The notes under the pieces were generated by a model. It did not search any database. It was not told where the DNA came from and saw only the letters and a list, made by a program, of their open reading frames with translations. Both the position numbers and the translations under genes were made by a program. Source: Sphingobium limneticum (GTDB lineage Bacteria; Pseudomonadota; Alphaproteobacteria; Sphingomonadales; Sphingomonadaceae). Taken from it: 64,000 nt of DNA. Each line of letters begins with the position of its first letter. Positions within the stretch are counted from its first letter, which is position 1. Location of the stretch: NCBI RefSeq assembly GCF_008710155.1, contig NZ_VYPZ01000007.1, forward strand, positions 62,001-126,000. Direction: 5' to 3'. Shown piece after piece: positions 46,835 through 53,815 of the stretch.

Positions 46835-47881
46835 TTACGCCGCGATGTGCATCGGCTCCAGCCCGGCAAGCCGGGTCACGACTTCCAGTTCCGGCACCAC
46901 GCGGGGCTTATGCCCGTCCAGCGCCTTCGCCACCGCGCCGATATGCGCAGGCGTCGTGCCGCAGCAACCGCCGACCATATTGACGAGGCCCTCGTCCACC
47001 CAGTCGCGGATCAGCTTCGCGGTGGTTTCGGGCAGTTCGTCATACTGCCCCAGTTCGTTGGGCAGGCCGGCATTGGGATAGGCCAGGATCAGCGTGTCGG
47101 CATTTTTGGACAATTCGCTGAGGTACGGCCGCAACAGATCCGCGCCGAACGCGCAATTCACGCCGATGGTCAGCGGCTTCAGATGGCGCAGCGAATACCA
47201 GAAGGCGTTGATCGTGTGGCCCGACAGGTTGCGGCCCGACATGTCGGTGATGGTGAAGCTGAGCATCAACGGCACGGACCGGCCCGCCGCTTCCTCCGCT
47301 TCGCGCGCGGCCATGCCCGCCGCCTTGGCATTGAGCGTATCGAAACAGGTTTCGACCAGCAGAAAGTCCACGCCGCCGGCGATCAGCGCGTCGCACTGCT
47401 CGCGATAATCGGCCTTGAGCGTGTCATAATCGACCTCGCGAAAGGCCGGGTCGTTGACGTCGGGCGAAATGCTGAGCGTCTTGTTCGTCGGGCCGATCGA
47501 GCCGCAAACGAAGCGCGGCTTGCCGTCCTTCGCGGTCGCCTTTTCGCAAGCGCTCCGGGCCAACTTCGCCGCCGCGATATTGATGTCCCACACCAGATGT
47601 TCGCAGCCATAATCGGCCATCGCGATCTTGGTCGAGCTGAACGTGTTCGTCTCGATCATGTCCGCGCCATTGTCGAGATAGGCGGTGTGGATGCCCTCCA
47701 CGATGTCCGGCCGGGTCAGGCACAGAAGGTCGTTATTGCCCTTCTGATCCTTCGCCAGGTCCAGGTCGCCGCGATAATCGGCTTCGGTCAGGCCATGTTT
47801 CTGGATCGAGGTGCCATAACCGCCGTCGAAGATCAGGATCTTGTCGGCAGCCAGTTGGCGCAATTGGTCTTCGGCGGTCAT
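46835..47881 (-). CDS. metH: Methionine synthase, homocysteine-binding module (MetH1)
   Basis: The 348-residue protein is the homocysteine S-methyltransferase domain of MetH. ILIFDGGYGTSIQKHGLTEA is the N-terminal strand, GVNCAFGADLLRPYL gives zinc ligand Cys243, and NMVGGCCGTTPAHI gives Cys306 and Cys307. It needs MetH2 to complete the reaction of homocysteine to methionine. Splitting of MetH in this way is known in several alphaproteobacteria. It follows metF by about 95 bp on the same strand. Confidence 0.95.
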   Translation of the reverse strand: MTAEDQLRQLAADKILIFDGGYGTSIQKHGLTEADYRGDLDLAKDQKGNNDLLCLTRPDIVEGIHTAYLDNGADMIETNTFSSTKIAMADYGCEHLVWDINIAAAKLARSACEKATAKDGKPRFVCGSIGPTNKTLSISPDVNDPAFREVDYDTLKADYREQCDALIAGGVDFLLVETCFDTLNAKAAGMAAREAEEAAGRSVPLMLSFTITDMSGRNLSGHTINAFWYSLRHLKPLTIGVNCAFGADLLRPYLSELSKNADTLILAYPNAGLPNELGQYDELPETTAKLIRDWVDEGLVNMVGGCCGTTPAHIGAVAKALDGHKPRVVPELEVVTRLAGLEPMHIAA

Positions 47882-47894
47882 ATGCTCCCTCTCC

Positions 47895-47959
47895 CCGTTC
47901 GGTTCGAGCTTGTCGAGAACCCTCGCGCAACCGGTTCTCGACAGGCTCGAACCGAACGG
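47895..47959. repeat. Family-A-like repeat between metF and metH1
   Basis: The left arm starts CCGTTCGGTTCGAGCTTGTC and the right arm is its inverted partner ending CGAACCGAACGG. The arms pair over 27 positions with one mismatch, with CTCGCGCAA as the loop. It differs from other family-A copies by the GGTTCGAG/CTCGAACC core. Confidence 0.75.
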
Positions 47960-47975
47960 AGGGGGTTAATCCGTA

Positions 47976-48896
47976 TCAGGCGTTCACCGCCACCTTCGCC
48001 CGAAGCCCGAGCAGATGGCAGATCGCAAAGCTGAGTTCCGCCCGGTTGAGCGTGTAGAAATGGAAATCGCGCACGCCGCCTTCATACAGCTTGCGGCACA
48101 GTTCGGCGGCGATCGTCGCCGACACCAGCTGGCGCGAGGCGGGATGTTCGTCCAGCCCTTCGAACAGGCGCGCCATCCACAGCGGCACGTCGGTATTGCA
48201 CATGGCGGCCATGCGCTTGGTCGCGGCGAAATTGCTGACCGGCATGATGCCCGGCACGATATCCGCCGTGATGCCCGCCGCGCCGACCTTGTCCATGAAA
48301 CGGAAATAGGCGTCGGGCGAGAAGAAGAATTGCGTGATCGCGCGGGTCGCCCCGGCGTCCAGCTTGCGCTTGAGGTTATCGAGGTCGCTCTGCGCGCTCG
48401 CCGCATCGGGATGCACTTCGGGATAGGCCGACACGCTGATCTCGAACGGATGGCGCTTCATCAATCCTTCGACCAGATCGGCAGCGCCGGTATAACCGTC
48501 AGGATGCGGCTCGAACCGGCTGCCCACTTCCGGCGGATCGCCGCGCAACGCCACGATATGACGCACGCCCGCATCCCAATAGGCGTCGGCAATCTCGCCG
48601 ATCTCGTCCTTGCTGGCGGCCACGCAGGTCAGATGCGCGGCCGCCGCCAGCGACGTTGCCTTCGCGATGCGCGCGACCGTATTATGGGTGCGCTCCCGCG
48701 TGGAGCCGCCCGCGCCATAGGTGACGGACACGAATTTGGGCGCCAGCGGGGCCAAAGTCTCGATCGCCGACCACAGCTGCGCTTCCATCTTCTCCGTCTT
48801 GGGCGGGAAAAATTCGAAGCTGACGCGGGCATCGCCCGCCAGATCCGCATAAAGCGGGCCAATAGGCGCGTTGTGCCTGGGATCATTCAGGGTCAT
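47976..48896 (-). CDS. metF: Methylenetetrahydrofolate reductase
   Basis: MetF reduces 5,10-methylene-THF to 5-methyl-THF, the methyl donor of MetH. The 306-residue protein has VSFEFFPPKTEKME (catalytic Glu), VSVTYGAGGSTRERT, VALRGDPPE, GATRAITQFFFSPDAYFRFM and PGIMPVSNF, all typical FAD-dependent MetF blocks. The ATG at 48896 overlaps the stop of the ArsR-methyltransferase gene, so the two are coupled. Confidence 0.96.
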   Translation of the reverse strand: MTLNDPRHNAPIGPLYADLAGDARVSFEFFPPKTEKMEAQLWSAIETLAPLAPKFVSVTYGAGGSTRERTHNTVARIAKATSLAAAAHLTCVAASKDEIGEIADAYWDAGVRHIVALRGDPPEVGSRFEPHPDGYTGAADLVEGLMKRHPFEISVSAYPEVHPDAASAQSDLDNLKRKLDAGATRAITQFFFSPDAYFRFMDKVGAAGITADIVPGIMPVSNFAATKRMAAMCNTDVPLWMARLFEGLDEHPASRQLVSATIAAELCRKLYEGGVRDFHFYTLNRAELSFAICHLLGLRAKVAVNA

Positions 48897-49870
48897 GCGG
48901 AAATCCGTCCTTCGATGGGCAGAACATTGGCGCTCTGGCGCCGTCCCAGCCACAATACTACCGTCAATTCCTGGCCGGGCAGCGTTTCCACCCGTTCCAG
49001 CGCCAGCCCCGCCTGCGCGAACCAGCCGCTCATCTGTTCGTCGGAAAAGCCCAACCGCGCATGCTGGTCGCGCAGCCGCAGTTCTTCGCGTTCATGCGCC
49101 GCGAAATCGGCGATCAGCACCCGGCCGTTCGCCGCCGCGACCCGCGCCGCCTGCGCGATCACCAGTTCGGGCGCCTGCGCATAATGCAGCACCTGATGCA
49201 TCACCACCGTATCGGCGCTCCCCTGCTCCAGCGGCAAGTCCAGGAAATCGCCCAGCAGCAGCGCATATTTGTCGCCGGCATCCTGTGGCAGCTTGGCACG
49301 GGCCAGACGCAGCATGTCCGGGCTGCGATCCAGCGCGGTCACCTGATCCGCATCCCCGCCGAACAATTCGATCATGCGCCCCGTGCCGGTGCCGATGTCG
49401 AGCAGATGGCCGATCGGTTCGCGCCCCAACAGGGCGACCATCGCCGCCTCCACATCGGCTTCGGCGATATGGAGCGACCGGATCGCATCCCATTCCTCGG
49501 CATGTTCGGCAAAATAGCTTTCCGCCGCCCGCGCCCGGTCCGCGCGCACCGCCGTCAACCGCGCGATATCCGCCGCCTGCCACAAGGCCTCGCTCTCGGA
49601 CGGCTCCAGCCGGTCGAACAGGGTCAGAAACGGCACGACCGACCGATCCTTGCCCAGACGCAGAAACACCCAATTGCCTTCCTTGCGCCGTTCCACCAGA
49701 CCCGCTTCGGCCAATATGCGGACATGGCGCGACACGCGTGGCTGGCTCTGCCCCACGACCTGCGCAATCTCCCCCACGGCCAGCTCCATCGCCCGCAACA
49801 GGTGGATGATGCGCAGCCGCGTCGGGTCGCCAAGTGCCCGGAATATATCAAGTGCCGCATGCATGATCAT
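48893..49870 (-). CDS. ArsR-type regulator fused to a SAM methyltransferase domain
   Basis: Of 325 residues, the first 95 are an ArsR winged helix (MHAALDIFRALGDPTRLRII, HLLRAMELAVGEIAQVVGQS, RVSRHVRILAEAGLVERRKE). The rest, about 135-325, is a class I methyltransferase fold: HLLDIGTGTGRMIELFGGDA (SAM loop), ALDRSPDML and SADTVVMHQVLHYA. No Cys metal site is present. Its place before metF and metH suggests a regulator that senses SAM or S-adenosylhomocysteine, like SahR-type ArsR proteins. ATG 49870 or 49864 is the start; a dyad lies directly upstream. Confidence 0.85.
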   Translation of the reverse strand: MIMHAALDIFRALGDPTRLRIIHLLRAMELAVGEIAQVVGQSQPRVSRHVRILAEAGLVERRKEGNWVFLRLGKDRSVVPFLTLFDRLEPSESEALWQAADIARLTAVRADRARAAESYFAEHAEEWDAIRSLHIAEADVEAAMVALLGREPIGHLLDIGTGTGRMIELFGGDADQVTALDRSPDMLRLARAKLPQDAGDKYALLLGDFLDLPLEQGSADTVVMHQVLHYAQAPELVIAQAARVAAANGRVLIADFAAHEREELRLRDQHARLGFSDEQMSGWFAQAGLALERVETLPGQELTVVLWLGRRQSANVLPIEGRISA

Positions 49871-49873
49871 GTC

Positions 49874-49893
49874 ATATAAAGAAATCTTTATAT
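49874..49893 (-). promoter_or_regulatory. Operator of the methionine operon
   Basis: ATATAAAGA (49874-49882) and TCTTTATAT (49885-49893) are a perfect 9-bp inverted repeat with a 2-bp centre, ending three bases before the regulator's ATG. The position overlaps the place of a ribosome-binding site or of a promoter -10 for a leaderless transcript. The most likely ligand is the ArsR-type protein encoded next to it. Confidence 0.65.
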
Positions 49894-50093
49894 ACGTCAA
49901 TGCCAGTGAATTTTCTGTGCATTTTTCATCCATAAAGCGATGAAATGGCGGACATCCTATGGTTTCGCCCCATGAATGGGATTGCCTTGCCCGGTTCAAG
50001 GCAGTACGAATCGGCCCGCAGGCGCAATGGGGGGTGAGCTTTTCTCCGAGAGTGGTCTGCATTTTTATTTTTCTCAGAGAGGGGTTTTAACCC

Positions 50094-50309
50094 ATGACCA
50101 AGTCGATTGCTCTTTCGCTCGTTCTCGCCGCTTCGCTCGGCCTGGCCGCTTGCTCGGGTGGCACTGAAAACGCCGCCAACAACGCCGCCAACTCGGCCGA
50201 GAACGCGTCGAACGCTGCCGACAACGCCATGAACGCCGCGCTGAACGCTGCCGATAACGCTGCGAACGCCGCTTCGAACGCGACCAACAACGCTTCGAAC
50301 GCGATGTAA
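50094..50309 (+). CDS. Asn/Ala-repeat small lipoprotein
   Basis: The 71-residue protein has a lipoprotein signal MTKSIALSLVLAASLGLAAC and then a mature part made almost wholly of Asn, Ala, Ser and Asp in NAA-type steps (ENAANNAANSAENASNAADN). Ala dominates, with a period close to three to four, as in an amphipathic helix such as the Lpp coiled coil. It is likely anchored to the outer membrane. GAGAGGGG lies before the ATG, and a terminator follows. The divergent region upstream holds an AT-rich stretch and a GCCTTG/CAAGGC pair. Confidence 0.8.
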   Translation: MTKSIALSLVLAASLGLAACSGGTENAANNAANSAENASNAADNAMNAALNAADNAANAASNATNNASNAM

Positions 50310-50340
50310 TTCAGTCCCGTTCGGGTCTAGAATTTAGGAA

Positions 50341-50372
50341 GGGGTCGCACCGACAACGGGGCGGCCCTTTTT
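50341..50372 (+). terminator. Terminator of the Asn/Ala lipoprotein gene
   Basis: GGGTCGC (50342-50348) pairs with GCGGCCC (50361-50367), with one G-U pair, and TTTTT follows. It lies 32 bp after the stop codon and directly before the next lipoprotein gene, which reuses the T-rich region upstream. Confidence 0.85.
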
Positions 50373-50387
50373 CTTTTGGAGCATATC

Positions 50388-50630
50388 ATGGTCCGTCCTC
50401 TCCTCCCCCTTGCCGCCCTTGCGATGCTGGCCGCCTGCGGATCAGGATCGCAGGATGGCGTCGGCGGCGTCAGCGCCGGCGAAGCCCAGGCGCTGAATGA
50501 TGCCGCCGCGCAGCTGGACGCCCGCACCGGCGCGGCTCAGAGCGCCGACCCCGGCCTCAATCCCGCCGCCGTCACGGCCGCAGGCGCCGACCGCAAGCGG
50601 GTCGCGCCGCAGCCCGCCCCGCAACCCTGA
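50388..50630 (+). CDS. Small lipoprotein (80 aa)
   Basis: The 80-residue protein has a lipoprotein signal, MVRPLLPLAALAMLAACGSG, and a mature segment SAGEAQALNDAAAQLDARTG that would form a helix, followed by a Pro-rich tail (RVAPQPAPQP). GGAG six bases before the ATG at 50388 supports this start. It is a second small lipoprotein directly after the Asn/Ala-repeat gene, and convergent with the glycine-zipper gene. The function is unknown. Confidence 0.75.
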   Translation: MVRPLLPLAALAMLAACGSGSQDGVGGVSAGEAQALNDAAAQLDARTGAAQSADPGLNPAAVTAAGADRKRVAPQPAPQP

Positions 50631-50660
50631 CTCCGGCCCGACCCTGGCCCTGACGCGGAA

Positions 50661-50690
50661 AGGGCCGCCCCACATGGGACGGCCCTCCTC
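50661..50690. terminator. Hairpin between convergent small-protein genes
   Basis: AGGGCCG (50661-50667) pairs with CGGCCCT (50680-50686), and CCC with GGG inside, one mismatch and a CACAT-type loop. CCTCTTTG follows on the plus strand. It would end the lipoprotein gene and, less surely, the opposing gene. Confidence 0.7.
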
Positions 50691-50711
50691 TTTGTCCGAT
50701 CAACGTCGGAT

Positions 50712-51149
50712 TTAGCAGTTGCGGTCGATCGCCCGGCCGGCCAGCGCACCCACGCCTGCGCCAAGGATGGCGCCCGTGGTGCCGTCGCCGCGACGGCCAT
50801 AGCGGCCCGAACCCTTGCCGACTTCGTTACCGAGCAGGCCACCGGCGATCGCACCGATGATGGTGCCGCCCGTGCCATTATCCCGGCAGCGATAGCCGCC
50901 ACGATAGCCACCGCGATAATTGTTGCGATAATAGCCGTCGCCGCGATAGCCGCGGTCACCGCGCCAGCCACGATCACCGCGATACCCACGGTCGCCACGA
51001 TAACCACGGTCATAGCCGCCGCGATAATAGTCGCCACGGTCGTAACCGCCGCGATAATATTGCGCATTGGCCGGCGCGGCCGTCACCACCAGGGAAGCGG
51101 CCCCCATCGCCAGAGCGGCTCCCAGATTAACAAGAAACTTCATCTTCAT
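50712..51149 (-). CDS. Glycine-zipper (2TM) secreted protein with Tyr/Arg/Gly repeats
   Basis: The 145-residue protein has a signal peptide (MKFLVNLGAALAMGAASLVV TAAPANAQ). A repetitive region rich in Tyr, Arg, Gly and Asp follows (YRGGYDRGDYYRGGYDRG, then RGYRGDRG repeats). The C-terminus holds two glycine-zipper helices: GTIIGAIAGGLLGNEVGKG and GAILGAGVGALAGRAIDRNC. Glycine-zipper 2TM proteins associate with the outer membrane. The ATG at 51149 with GGAG upstream gives the best start. Confidence 0.82.
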   Translation of the reverse strand: MKMKFLVNLGAALAMGAASLVVTAAPANAQYYRGGYDRGDYYRGGYDRGYRGDRGYRGDRGWRGDRGYRGDGYYRNNYRGGYRGGYRCRDNGTGGTIIGAIAGGLLGNEVGKGSGRYGRRGDGTTGAILGAGVGALAGRAIDRNC

Positions 51150-51338
51150 GGCGCTTCTCCTCATATGCCATCCTCTTGGGCGGCCGTTGAAAAGAACGGA
51201 ATTGCCCTTCGATTGATATCCTTATGATCGATTCGCCTTGAGCCGAGCCTGAATGGGGGTGTCAGCCCCCGTTCACCTGCCGACCGTCCGTCACGCCCCT
51301 GCTGCGTCCTGTCGGATTATGCCCTATGGCGGGCGGCG

Positions 51339-52322
51339 ATGCAGCGAATCCTGATCGTCCTCCTTCTTGCCACCCTGCTATTGCCGGCCCCGCATATGGG
51401 GAAACCGGAAGTGGTGCGGAGCGGCACGCTGCTGGTGACAGCGCGCGCCCTGCCCCTCAGCAGCATCGACCCCGACCTTACCCATGTCGGCGCGCTCACC
51501 TATCTGGGCGGCTGGCAGCTGGAGAGCGGTAATCCGGGCTTTGGCGGCATTTCCGCGCTGCTGGTGTCGCCGGTGGGCGATATATTGGGCCTCAGCGATT
51601 CCGGCATATTGATGGGCTTTCGCATCGCGCCAGGCGAAGGCCAGGGGCATCCCTTCATCGCCCCGCTGCCGATCCGCGCGCAGGACCGCTATCGCCCATG
51701 GTGGGCATGGGATTCGGAAAGCCTGACCCATGATCCGGCGACCGGCCGCTATTGGGTGGGCTTCGAACTGCAACAGGCGATCTGCCGCTACAGCCCCGGC
51801 TTCGCTCGCGTGGAGGCCTGCCGCACCTGGCCGGAGATATTCGCCTGGCCCAAGACCGGGTCGATCGAATCCCTCGCCCGCCTGCCCGACGGCCGCTTCC
51901 TGGCGATCGGGGAGATGGGGATGACGGTGGATGGGCATCATGACAGCCTGCTCTTCGCCGGCGATCCGGCGGAAAAGGACACGCCCGACCCCATCCATTT
52001 GCGCTACACCGCGCCGCGCGGCTATCGCCCGACCGATGCGGTGGCGCTGGACGACCGGCACCTGCTGGTACTGAACCGTCGCCTGACCATGGAGCAGCTG
52101 TTCACCGGCGTGATCGCCATCGTCGACCTGCCCGAAAAGCTGGAGCCGGGCAGGGAGCTGAAAGCCCGCACCCTTGCCAGACTGGCCCCGCCGCTGCTGG
52201 CCGACAATTTCGAGGGGCTGGCGGTATCCCATGAACATGGCCGCCCGGTCATCTGGATCATATCCGACGACAATCACGAATTCTTCCAGCGCACGTTGCT
52301 GCTGAAATTCGGGATGAATTGA
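51339..52322 (+). CDS. Esterase-like activity of phytase family protein
   Basis: The 327-residue protein has a hydrophobic N-terminal signal (MQRILIVLLLATLLLPAP) and a beta-propeller-like body: GGISALLVSPVGDILGLSDS, DSESLTHDPATGRYWVGFEL, LPDGRFLAIGEMGM and NFEGLAVSHEHGRPVIWIIS DDN. This fits the phytase-like esterase domain (PF13449-type). The family is periplasmic, and its substrate is not established. It stands alone between repeats and the rpmB terminator. Confidence 0.85.
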   Translation: MQRILIVLLLATLLLPAPHMGKPEVVRSGTLLVTARALPLSSIDPDLTHVGALTYLGGWQLESGNPGFGGISALLVSPVGDILGLSDSGILMGFRIAPGEGQGHPFIAPLPIRAQDRYRPWWAWDSESLTHDPATGRYWVGFELQQAICRYSPGFARVEACRTWPEIFAWPKTGSIESLARLPDGRFLAIGEMGMTVDGHHDSLLFAGDPAEKDTPDPIHLRYTAPRGYRPTDAVALDDRHLLVLNRRLTMEQLFTGVIAIVDLPEKLEPGRELKARTLARLAPPLLADNFEGLAVSHEHGRPVIWIISDDNHEFFQRTLLLKFGMN

Positions 52323-52335
52323 ACGACCAGATTGT

Positions 52336-52455
52336 TCCCCCTCCCGCTGGCGCGAGGGGGCTAGGGGGTGGGCTGGACGTCGCTACGGCCCACCCCGCTG
52401 CGACTAGCGCGCTGCGCGCGTAAGTCTCGCTGCCCCTCCCGCTGGCGGGAGGGGT
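52336..52455. repeat. Family-F-like composite repeat
   Basis: CCCCTCCCGCTGGCGCGAGG GGG at the left and CCCCTCCCGCTGGCGGGAGG GG at the right are hairpins. Between them GGGGGTGGGC is inverted as GCCCACCCC around GACGTCGCTACG, then CTAGCGCGCTGCGCGC. It lies between the phytase-like gene and rpmB. Confidence 0.65.
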
Positions 52456-52485
52456 GGAATATCATGGGCCACCAAATTCAAACGC

Positions 52486-52512
52486 AAAAAAGCGGCCCGG
52501 TGAGGGGCCGCT
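52486..52512 (-). terminator. Rho-independent terminator of rpmB
   Basis: AGCGGCCC (52491-52498) pairs with GGGCCGCT (52505-52512) with a GGTGAG loop, and six T bases follow on the minus strand. It is 28 bp after the rpmB stop. Confidence 0.9.
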
Positions 52513-52540
52513 CCTTATGCCGAAACGAATCGGTCGAGAA

Positions 52541-52834
52541 TTAGGCTGCGACGGCAGCCTTCTTCTTGACGATGTCGCGCTTCAGGCGACGAGCCTTGAG
52601 CGACAGCTTGTCGTCGTTGGTCTTGACCAGCCAGTTGTCCAGGCCGCCATTATGTTCGACCGAACGCAGACCATGGGTCGACACGCGCAGCTTGACGGTG
52701 GTTTCCAGCGTCTCGGAGATCAGCGACACGTTCTGCAGGTTCGGCAGGAACACGCGCTTGGTCTTGTTATTGGCGTGGGAAACATTGTGACCCACCTGGC
52801 GACCCTTACCGGTCAGCTCGCAAATGCGCGACAT
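52541..52834 (-). CDS. rpmB: 50S ribosomal protein L28
   Basis: The 97-residue basic protein starts [35 protein letters not shown], standard for L28 of alphaproteobacteria, and continues [20 protein letters not shown] with a Lys/Arg-rich tail. It binds 23S rRNA. ATG at 52834 gives the normal start; two further upstream codons are in frame but not needed. It ends at a strong terminator. Confidence 0.97.
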   Translation of the reverse strand: MSRICELTGKGRQVGHNVSHANNKTKRVFLPNLQNVSLISETLETTVKLRVSTHGLRSVEHNGGLDNWLVKTNDDKLSLKARRLKRDIVKKKAAVAA

Positions 52835-52925
52835 AGTCAATCAACCTTTGAAATTCGGGTTCGTTCGGAAAGCCGCGCCGATAACGAGATTCGTCGTCCC
52901 CGTCAAGCCGCAGCAAGGCAGGATC

Positions 52926-52950
52926 GCAACCCTCTGCGACCCCACGCGTT
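52926..52950 (+). promoter_or_regulatory. Possible general-stress (EcfG-type) promoter
   Basis: GCAAC, 16 bases, then CGTT resembles the alphaproteobacterial EcfG consensus GGAAC-N16/17-CGTT with one mismatch. It lies 31 bases before the ATG of the small membrane protein at 52981. The match is short and may be chance. Confidence 0.25.
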
Positions 52951-52980
52951 GAAAGGGCAACTAACCCAGAGGAGGGACAA

Positions 52981-53202
52981 ATGCGAGTCATTGGTGGAAT
53001 ATTGGTCATCATTTTGCTGGTTCTGGCCGGCGGCATCGCCACGGGCTTCATCGACCTGCAAAAAACGCAGGAAGGACGCCTGCCCGCAATCGCGGTAAAG
53101 GAAGGCGCCTTGCCTAAATATGAGGCGAACGTCGCCAAGGTGGAAGTCGGCACCCGCAAGGAAACGGTCGATGTTCCCACGGTGGACGTGAAGAAGCCCT
53201 GA
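52981..53202 (+). CDS. Small membrane-anchored protein (73 aa)
   Basis: The 73-residue protein begins with one membrane helix (MRVIGGILVIILLVLAGGIA) followed by a short soluble segment with charged strands: KEGALPKYEANVAKVEVGTR KETVDVPTVDVKKP. A strong GAGGAGGG ribosome-binding site precedes the ATG. I do not recognise the family. It is divergent from rpmB and followed by a family-E repeat. Confidence 0.7.
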   Translation: MRVIGGILVIILLVLAGGIATGFIDLQKTQEGRLPAIAVKEGALPKYEANVAKVEVGTRKETVDVPTVDVKKP

Positions 53203-53217
53203 TTATTTTGCTTGAGA

Positions 53218-53301
53218 CACCGCACCGGCCCGCTCCCCCACCCGGCCACCCATAGAATACTGGCGTTGGGTAACCGGGCGAGGGACCGGGCCGGTGCGGT
53301 G
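53218..53301. repeat. Family-E repeat, diverged copy
   Basis: CACCGCACCGGCCC (53218-53231) pairs with GGGCCGGTGCGGTG (53288-53301), and the inner CACCCGGCCACCC pairs less well with GGGTAACCGGGCG. The loop is 16 nt, ATAGAATACTGGCGTT, close to that of the perfect copy at 15315-15390 (ATATGATACTGCCGTT). Confidence 0.85.
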
Positions 53302-53356
53302 CCAACTTGCTCTCATCCTTTCGCTGGGACGGACAATCCTGTAACGGGCGGGGCTG

Positions 53357-53815
53357 ATGGTCCCGCCCTTTCCCTTGCCCGCGCCCATGCGCCGTGCCCT
53401 CGACCTCGCCCGCGCGGCGGAGGCGGCGGGCGAAGTGCCGATCGGCGCCGTCGTGACGAAGGATGGCGCCATCATCGGCGAGGGCGAGAATCGCAACCGC
53501 CGCGACTATGATCCCACCGCCCATGCCGAAATCGTCGCGATGCGCGCAGCCGCCAGGCATCTGAGCGACTATCGCCTGACCGGCTGCGACCTGTGGGTCA
53601 CGCTGGAACCCTGCCCCATGTGCGCGGGCGCAATCTCGCACGCCCGCATCGCCCGGCTTTATTATGCGGTGGACGATCCCAAGGGCGGCGCAATCGAACA
53701 GGGACCGCGCCTCTTCGCCCAGCCGCAATGCCTGCATCGGCCGGATGTCTATGGCGGCCTCGCCGAAGCCGAAGCCTCAGCGCTGCTCCGCGACTTTTTC
53801 GCCGCCCGGCGCTGA
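53357..53815 (+). CDS. tadA: tRNA-specific adenosine deaminase
   Basis: TadA converts the wobble adenosine of tRNA-Arg(ACG) to inosine. The 152-residue protein has the zinc and catalytic site TAHAE (His56, Glu58) and EPCPMCAGAI (Cys86, Cys89), with DPKGGAIEQGPRLF near the C-terminus. An ATG at 53387 would also give a complete domain. Its 3' end overlaps the convergent membrane-protein gene by 39 bp. Confidence 0.93.
   Translation: MVPPFPLPAPMRRALDLARAAEAAGEVPIGAVVTKDGAIIGEGENRNRRDYDPTAHAEIVAMRAAARHLSDYRLTGCDLWVTLEPCPMCAGAISHARIARLYYAVDDPKGGAIEQGPRLFAQPQCLHRPDVYGGLAEAEASALLRDFFAARR

Noticed and set aside
50087..50290. A 67-codon Ala/Phe-rich frame opposite the Asn/Ala lipoprotein
   Set aside because: It is the antisense reading of the Asn/Ala repeat; the sense strand has the lipoprotein signal, ribosome-binding site and terminator.
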